The notes beneath the pieces were generated by a model. The model searched no databases. It was not told where the DNA came from and worked only from the letters and a program-made list of their open reading frames with translations. Below, piece after piece: positions 59,643 through 64,000 of a DNA stretch of 64,000 bases. The first letter of the stretch is position 1; each line of letters starts with the position of its first letter. Made by a program: the position numbers and the translations under genes. The stretch is from contig CAWDZQ010000004.1 of the NCBI GenBank assembly GCA_963807065.1, positions 372,001 to 436,000 on the forward strand. The letters are read 5' to 3'. The DNA comes from CAWAND01 sp963807065 (lineage in GTDB: Bacteria > Chloroflexota > Anaerolineae > Anaerolineales > E44-bin32).

Positions 59643-60388
59643 GGTGCGATTCCCAGGGTGCGCAGCAAAGCGCCGATCAGGATGGCCCCCACCACCAAGT
59701 AGCGGACGACGTCCTGCGTGCGGAGGCTCGCTTTGTGGAGCGGGCTTACGTCAAGATATGCTCCGGCGGCGAACACCTCCTCGCCCACCAGCGGGTACTG
59801 CGCCGTGGCGTACAGCAGGGCTTGGGACTGGACGTCGTCGGTGCCAGCCAAGACCATCGCTTGTTTCCGATCGCCAAAGTCGGCTGCCAAGCCGGATTCC
59901 GCCCCGAAGGAACCCACCATCAGGTGCACGGCCACATCCTCGGTGTCGAGCATAGTCGGTAGAGTGGCCACGTATGAAAAGGGTGTCGGGCCGAGCATCC
60001 GCCCGGAGATGGTTTCAAAGCGATCTTTGGCTCCGACATCGTTGTAGGCCGTGCGCAAGCTGTCCTGAGCCAAAAGCGCCATCGCCCCATCCCCGGTGGT
60101 GGCCACGACGGGTTTGTCACTCATAGAGGTGATGGCAGCAATGCGTTTGAGGAGGGACAGCCCCGCCAGAGCAGGGGCGCTGTCGGTGCCGGATACAGAA
60201 CCGGTTCCCAGAGAGAGGTGCACGCGCTCGCCGGATTCCACGGCTCGCTCAATGGCACTTCCCAGGGCATCCAGACCGGGGAGGGCCCTGAATGTGGACT
60301 CCCAGCGTCTTCCCAGGGTGGCAAAAACCAGCATCAGGAAGATGAACAGAAGCAGGATCCCCAAACCGATCGTTCCGGTTGAGCTCAA
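59639..60388 (-). CDS. Membrane-anchored alpha/beta protein (DUF6754-like)
   Basis: A 249-residue protein with one N-terminal helix (IGLGILLLFIFLMLVFATL), a soluble middle (GERVHLSLGTGSVSGTDSAPALAGLSLLKRIA, VVATTGDGAMALLAQDSLR) and a C-terminal helix (YLVVGAILIGALLRTL). I believe it matches the family called DUF6754, from memory. The start is TTG at 60388, preceded by AAGGGGAGG with 6-nt spacing and overlapping the previous stop (TTGA). The open frame further upstream is not used. Confidence 0.7.
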   Translation of the reverse strand: MSSTGTIGLGILLLFIFLMLVFATLGRRWESTFRALPGLDALGSAIERAVESGERVHLSLGTGSVSGTDSAPALAGLSLLKRIAAITSMSDKPVVATTGDGAMALLAQDSLRTAYNDVGAKDRFETISGRMLGPTPFSYVATLPTMLDTEDVAVHLMVGSFGAESGLAADFGDRKQAMVLAGTDDVQSQALLYATAQYPLVGEEVFAAGAYLDVSPLHKASLRTQDVVRYLVVGAILIGALLRTLGIAP

Positions 60389-60636
60389 AGAGAACCTCCC
60401 CTTCGAAGTCGCTCGGCCAGCTGATCGATACGGCTGGGGTCCTCCAGCCAACCCGCCAGGTCATGAAGCGGTCCCCCACCGGGACGATCCAAGACCGGCG
60501 CCAGCAGATAAGTCAGTTGTGCCGCCAGGGGGCCTAATGGCCCCAGGCCTTCGGCAATGGCGGCTGCAATGCCGCTTAGCCCGCTTGCCTGCAGCCAATC
60601 GACGACGCGGTCAGGCACAGGGCGATCGGCGTTCAT
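60385..60636 (-). CDS. Small helical protein, first gene of the array
   Basis: An 83-residue protein (MNADRPVPDRVVDWLQASGL start) with a moderately hydrophobic middle (IAAAIAEGLGPLGPLAAQLTYLLAPVL) and an amphipathic C-terminus. The WL in DWLQ and GWLE echoes the motifs of the zinc-ribbon protein. The ATG at 60636 is 7 bp from an extended -10 box, and no ribosome binding site is present, so it is a leaderless start. No family recognised. Confidence 0.6.
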   Translation of the reverse strand: MNADRPVPDRVVDWLQASGLSGIAAAIAEGLGPLGPLAAQLTYLLAPVLDRPGGGPLHDLAGWLEDPSRIDQLAERLRRGGSL

Positions 60637-60643
60637 GGCGCGG

Positions 60644-60652
60644 AGTATAGCA
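60644..60652 (-). promoter_or_regulatory. Extended -10 promoter of the eight-gene array, leaderless
   Basis: On the minus strand TGCTATACT, ending 7 bp before the ATG at 60636. Confidence 0.65.
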
Positions 60653-60756
60653 CAAGGCACACATCTGGGCGACGCACCCAAACCTGTAGGGGAGGACCTT
60701 CGTACCTACCCCGACGGTTGGGGGGATTGTGGCCTAGAAGGCCAGACTCGTGTGCC

Positions 60757-60784
60757 TTGCGAGGCATCGCGGCTCGTATATAAT
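60757..60784 (+). promoter_or_regulatory. Promoter of nurA
   Basis: TTGCGA (60757-60762), a 16-bp spacer and TATAAT (60779-60784). Start near 60791, giving a leader of about 23 nt. Confidence 0.65.
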
Positions 60785-60813
60785 GCGGAACAGGTGTTCG
60801 ACAGGTGCGCACA

Positions 60814-61951
60814 ATGTCCCTTGATCTTCCTCATCTGGTGCCCCAGATTCAGACCGCCGGGGCGGTGATCGCCGAAGAACTGGCCGCGCTGGGTCAACGA
60901 CTTCCCCAGGCGGTGGATGCCCTGCGCTCGGCCTCGGGCATCGACGCCGACGATATGAAGGCCAAGCTCTCTCGGGCCGGAGACCGCTGGCCTGGCGCCA
61001 TTCCGATCACCGACCACCTGGCCGAGACCTTCCCCCCGCCGGCACTGCAGCCCCCCCTTCACGTGTTCGGCGCTGACGGCTCCCAAATTCCCCCCGACCG
61101 CCACGCCGCAGCCATGTACTATCTGATCAACATCGGCAGTCTGCACTACGTCGCCGGAAGCGGCGAAGCACCCTCGGCCTCATCCACCCCAAACCTGTAT
61201 TGGGGCCAGGACGAGCTCTACCTGGAGGACGGTGGCCTCATCGGCGCCGAGATCGTTGGCGCTCGCCGGGACATCGCCGAGATGGCCGAGCTCGCCCGGC
61301 TGGCCGAAGGCTGTCAGGGCGAACCCTGCCTGGCGCTGCTCGACAACGGGTTAATCCTGTGGATTGCGTTGCAAGTCCAAGGCCAACAACGCAAGTCGGC
61401 TGACGCGCTGTTGAAGGACTACTTGCATGGCATGGACCGGGTTCGCGACGCCGACGCCGCACTGGCCGGCGTGATCGATCGGCCACGTCATGCCAACGTC
61501 CTGGCCCTGCTGCATCTTCTCGACCTGCCGCTGGATTCCATCGATCCCGACCGGCTACAAGCCAATCCCTATCAGGGGCTGACCGATCGCAGCCTGTTCG
61601 CTGGCACGCTGCCTGAGGGCCATCGCAGCGTTTCGTTCATCTACGCGTTCTCCCGTCAATCAAGATTTCAAATCTGCTGGTCACGAAGTGGCCTTCTTCT
61701 ATTACCGCCCACCCGGCGTCAAGGACCCCATGCGAGTGGAGATTCCTGTGTGGGTTGCCGACTCGCCCGACCTGATGGCCCGCGTACATGCCGGCCTGGT
61801 TGAACAGGGCCTGACGACAGCCGGCTTCCCGTATGTGCTGGCCCGGGCCCATGAACTGGCGGTGGTGAACCAGGCGGAACGCCGGGCCGTGGCCGGCTTG
61901 TTCGAGGAGAGTTCTGCTAGCGCACGGCCTGCGCCCAGAACGATCGCATAA
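60814..61951 (+). CDS. nurA: NurA-domain nuclease, frameshifted
   Basis: 5'-3' end-resecting nuclease partner of HerA. The first frame has the Mn2+-binding Asp in HVFGADGSQIPPDRH and a second acidic motif in LALLDNGLILW. It leaves the NurA pattern after HRSVSFIYA. The true C-terminus lies two frames on: SPVNQDFKSAGHEVAFFYYR...AGFPYVLARAHELAVV. Removing one T at 61648-61649 joins them into 378 residues. GTG at 60805 is an alternative start. Confidence 0.82.
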
Positions 61952-62019
61952 ACAAACCGCCAAGCGCTGGCTCACGGCCCGGCGACGCCACAGCGTGTGA
62001 GAGGCAACGGAGCCAACCC

Positions 62020-62616
62020 ATGTCGGACATCCAAGCATTGATCGGACGCGTCACCCGCTGCAGCACGCGAGGCTTCGTCGGCGCCATCCGCCTTCCAGAG
62101 CCACAGATCCCCGTCTTCGGGGGTTTCTGCCAGGCTGAAGCCCAGCAGGGCCGGAGCCAGGTGGTCGGCCTCATCTACGACATCAGCATCCAGGACGACG
62201 AATTCGCCCGGCAGATGGCGGCCACCGAGACGGCACCGGCCGAAGTCCTGGCCGACGGGCAGGCCAACCGGCAGGTTCCGGTGGAGTTCAGCGCGCTGGC
62301 CGTCGGCTACACTATCGGCCAGGCGTTCTACCACCGGCTTCCGCCTCAGCCGCCGCTGACCCTGGCGCCCATTCACCGCATGAAACCCGAGGACATCCTG
62401 GCCTTCACTGACCATTTCGATTTCTTGCCCTTGGTCCTGAGCGCACCCCAGCTCCCGGCGGATCTTCTCCTGGCCGCCGCCCTGCAGTCGGCCGCCGAAA
62501 TCAGGCCCGAGGCCCAGCGACGGCCGTTTCTGATCGACGCCGGGCGAGCTTGCGCCCGGCTGATGGCCGGGGATCTTCCGCAGCTTCAAAATCTGCTCCG
62601 ATCGCTGACCCCATGA
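62020..62616 (+). CDS. HAS-barrel-like protein between nurA and herA
   Basis: A 198-residue soluble protein. The N-terminal half (IGRVTRCSTRGFVGAIRLPEPQIPVFGGFCQAEAQQGRSQVVGLIYDISIQDDEFARQM) resembles the HAS barrel that precedes the HerA ATPase: an early Gly-rich strand, a surface for protein docking, then VGLIYDI as the closing strand. No nucleotide motif is present. It sits 68 nt after nurA and 30 nt before herA, so a third component of the complex is likely. CGGAG lies upstream of the ATG. Confidence 0.65.
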   Translation: MSDIQALIGRVTRCSTRGFVGAIRLPEPQIPVFGGFCQAEAQQGRSQVVGLIYDISIQDDEFARQMAATETAPAEVLADGQANRQVPVEFSALAVGYTIGQAFYHRLPPQPPLTLAPIHRMKPEDILAFTDHFDFLPLVLSAPQLPADLLLAAALQSAAEIRPEAQRRPFLIDAGRACARLMAGDLPQLQNLLRSLTP

Positions 62617-62646
62617 CCGCCTTACCACCCGAACGAGGCCGATTTG

Positions 62647-64000
62647 ATGACTGATGCTGCTCATCTGGATGACTTTTTTCCGAGACGCCACGAACGCCCC
62701 CTGGGATCGGTGGTGGGCGGGTCGCTGTCGAGCGGCCTCACCGTCCGGCTGGATCCGGGATTCACGCTCGAGCAGTTGGCCGTTGGCCGGTACGTTGTCG
62801 CCGAGGGACGCGAATCGGGACGGCGCTTCTTCGGCATCATCACTGACATCGCCCTCGATGCGACCAACCCTGACCTGGCCCACCACCCACCGGACTTCGG
62901 CGACGATTTCACGGCCGAGGTCTACCGTGGACAAGTGGCATACGGCACGGTCCACGTGAGCCCGATGCTGATGCTGGATGCCGACGAAGAAAACCCCCGC
63001 CCGGTCAAGACCATTCCGGGGCATTTCTCCGCCATCTATGAGGCCACCGCCGAAGACGTGGAGCGGGTGTTTGGGGCGGAGGACGACACACACTTCTTCG
63101 TCGGAACCCCGCTGGAAATGGATCAAGTGCAGGTTAACCTCGATCTGCCTCGATTCGTCGAGCGCTCCTCGGGTGTGTTTGGCAAGAGCGGCACGGGGAA
63201 GTCGTTCATCACCCGGACACTGCTGGCCGGGATCATCAAATCCGGCCTGGCGTCGACTCTGATCTTCGACATGCACAACGATTACGGCTGGGCGGTCAAG
63301 GACGAGAACGGGCGCGAATACAAAGGCCTACGCCAATTGTTCCCTGATGGACGCGTGCGGGTTCTGACCCTCGACGAAGATACTTCCCGGGCCCGCAAGA
63401 GCAAGATCGACCGGGTGCTCAAGATCGGCTACCAGCAGATCGAACCGGAAGACGTGGAAATGCTCTCCGGCCTTCTCGGCCTGAGCGAGGTCCAGACTGG
63501 CGCCCTCTATTTCCTGCGCCGCCACCTTGGTCCGGACTGGATCGCCAAGCTGTTAGATGAGGGTCAAAGCTCGGATGAGATCGCCGAACTGTTGGACAGC
63601 GGCCGCATCGTCGCCGGGACACTGGGCGCCATCCAGCGCAAGTTCGAATTCTTCCGCCGCATGGGCTTCATTGTGCCGGGCCAGGGCGAGGACGCCGTCG
63701 ACGAGATCTTCCTCAGCCTGAGCAAGGGAACCAGTGTCGTGCTCGAATTCGGAACCTATGGCAACACCCTGGCGGCGTATGTGCTGGTAGCCAACTATCT
63801 AACCCGGCGTATCCACGAGCGCTACGTCCACCAGAAGAACATGGCCGCCGGGGCCCAAGCGGACGAGCCCAAGCCGCTGACGATCGTTATCGAAGAGGCG
63901 CACAAGTTCCTGGATCCGGCCATCGCCGGGCACACCATCTTCGGAAACATTGCCCGCGAGCTGCGCAAATACAATGTGACGCTGCTGATCGTCGACCAGC
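62647..64000 (+). CDS. herA: HerA-type DNA translocase/helicase, 3' end outside window
   Basis: Hexameric FtsK-HerA ATPase that drives DNA end processing with NurA. The 451 codons seen include an N-terminal HAS barrel (LGSVVGGSLSSGLTVRL, RFFGIITDIAL), Walker A GVFGKSGTGKSFITRTLL at about residues 176-190, LIFDMHNDYGWAV, and Walker B LTIVIEEAHKFLD with the catalytic Glu pair. A conserved NIARELRKYNVTLLIVDQ (sensor/arginine finger region) is the last seen. Start is the ATG at 62647; a TTG one codon earlier is in frame. Confidence 0.93.
   Translation, partial: MTDAAHLDDFFPRRHERPLGSVVGGSLSSGLTVRLDPGFTLEQLAVGRYVVAEGRESGRRFFGIITDIALDATNPDLAHHPPDFGDDFTAEVYRGQVAYGTVHVSPMLMLDADEENPRPVKTIPGHFSAIYEATAEDVERVFGAEDDTHFFVGTPLEMDQVQVNLDLPRFVERSSGVFGKSGTGKSFITRTLLAGIIKSGLASTLIFDMHNDYGWAVKDENGREYKGLRQLFPDGRVRVLTLDEDTSRARKSKIDRVLKIGYQQIEPEDVEMLSGLLGLSEVQTGALYFLRRHLGPDWIAKLLDEGQSSDEIAELLDSGRIVAGTLGAIQRKFEFFRRMGFIVPGQGEDAVDEIFLSLSKGTSVVLEFGTYGNTLAAYVLVANYLTRRIHERYVHQKNMAAGAQADEPKPLTIVIEEAHKFLDPAIAGHTIFGNIARELRKYNVTLLIVDQ

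Noticed and set aside
1..64000. CRISPR array, prophage or rRNA operon
   Set aside because: No regularly spaced repeats, no phage structural or integrase genes and no rRNA sequence were found; the only mobile element is the dead IS481-type copy.

Overview
The window is a GC-rich (about 60% or more), gene-dense bacterial chromosome segment. Gene content points to Chloroflexota, probably class Anaerolineae: a GlmL/MutL-like actin-fold protein without glutamate mutase, many small threonine/proline-rich membrane proteins and lipoproteins, the histidine-phosphatase/DUF3090/SCO1664 triad, and a HerA-NurA pair. No taxonomic marker such as 16S rRNA is present, so this placement is an inference. Promoters are of sigma-70 type (TTGACA-like -35, 17-bp spacer, TANAAT -10, often extended to TGCTANAAT). 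About ten genes have the -10 box only 7-12 bp before the start codon and no Shine-Dalgarno sequence, which suggests leaderless mRNAs.

Layout. 1-2.1 kb: dnaX (cut by the window edge) and tatA. 2.1-10.2 kb: LysM protein, NYN nuclease, a candidate small RNA, J-domain protein, lipoprotein, CBS protein, methyltransferase, NDH-2, transaldolase, EamA transporter. 10.4-16 kb: spermidine-synthase-like membrane protein, three tRNA genes (CAU, Gly-UCC, Pro-UGG), a PadR/membrane-protein operon with a visible operator, enoyl-CoA hydratase. 16-20 kb: lexA with an SOS box inside its promoter, diverging from xpt-guaA (xanthine salvage to GMP). 20.5-25.5 kb: a signalling module of vWA-FHA protein, PP2C phosphatase and a PP2C-like membrane protein. 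25.5-31.2 kb: coaE fused to an acetyltransferase-like domain, then minus-strand maf, penicillin-binding protein and rsgA. 31.2-37.3 kb: a bicupin lipoprotein gene between maf and a decayed partial copy of maf, then rarA, the phosphatase/DUF3090/SCO1664 triad and homoserine dehydrogenase. 37.3-38.4 kb: a decayed IS481-type element starting at the homoserine dehydrogenase stop codon. 38.4-45.7 kb: a 27-codon leader ORF before two terminators, methyltransferase, double GNAT, HAD hydrolase, a 6S-like RNA, lipid kinase, a helicase-associated-domain protein and galactokinase. 45.7-52.4 kb: response regulator, uvrC, solute-binding lipoprotein, phosphohexomutase, AAA/winged-helix regulator. 52.4-60.6 kb: an eight-gene minus-strand array around the actin-fold protein, mostly membrane proteins of unknown function. 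60.8-64 kb: NurA, a HAS-barrel-like protein and HerA (cut by the window edge).

Several genes are broken by a single base. A J-domain protein, the vWA-FHA protein, the bicupin and NurA each need a 1-nt correction, three of the four next to a short G or GC run. uvrC has an in-frame TGA where an arginine codon is expected. Apart from these lesions most of the genes look intact, so assembly error is a serious alternative to decay and raw reads should decide. The two most interesting regions are the eight-gene array (52.4-60.6 kb) and the three-gene NurA/HAS-barrel/HerA set that diverges from it.
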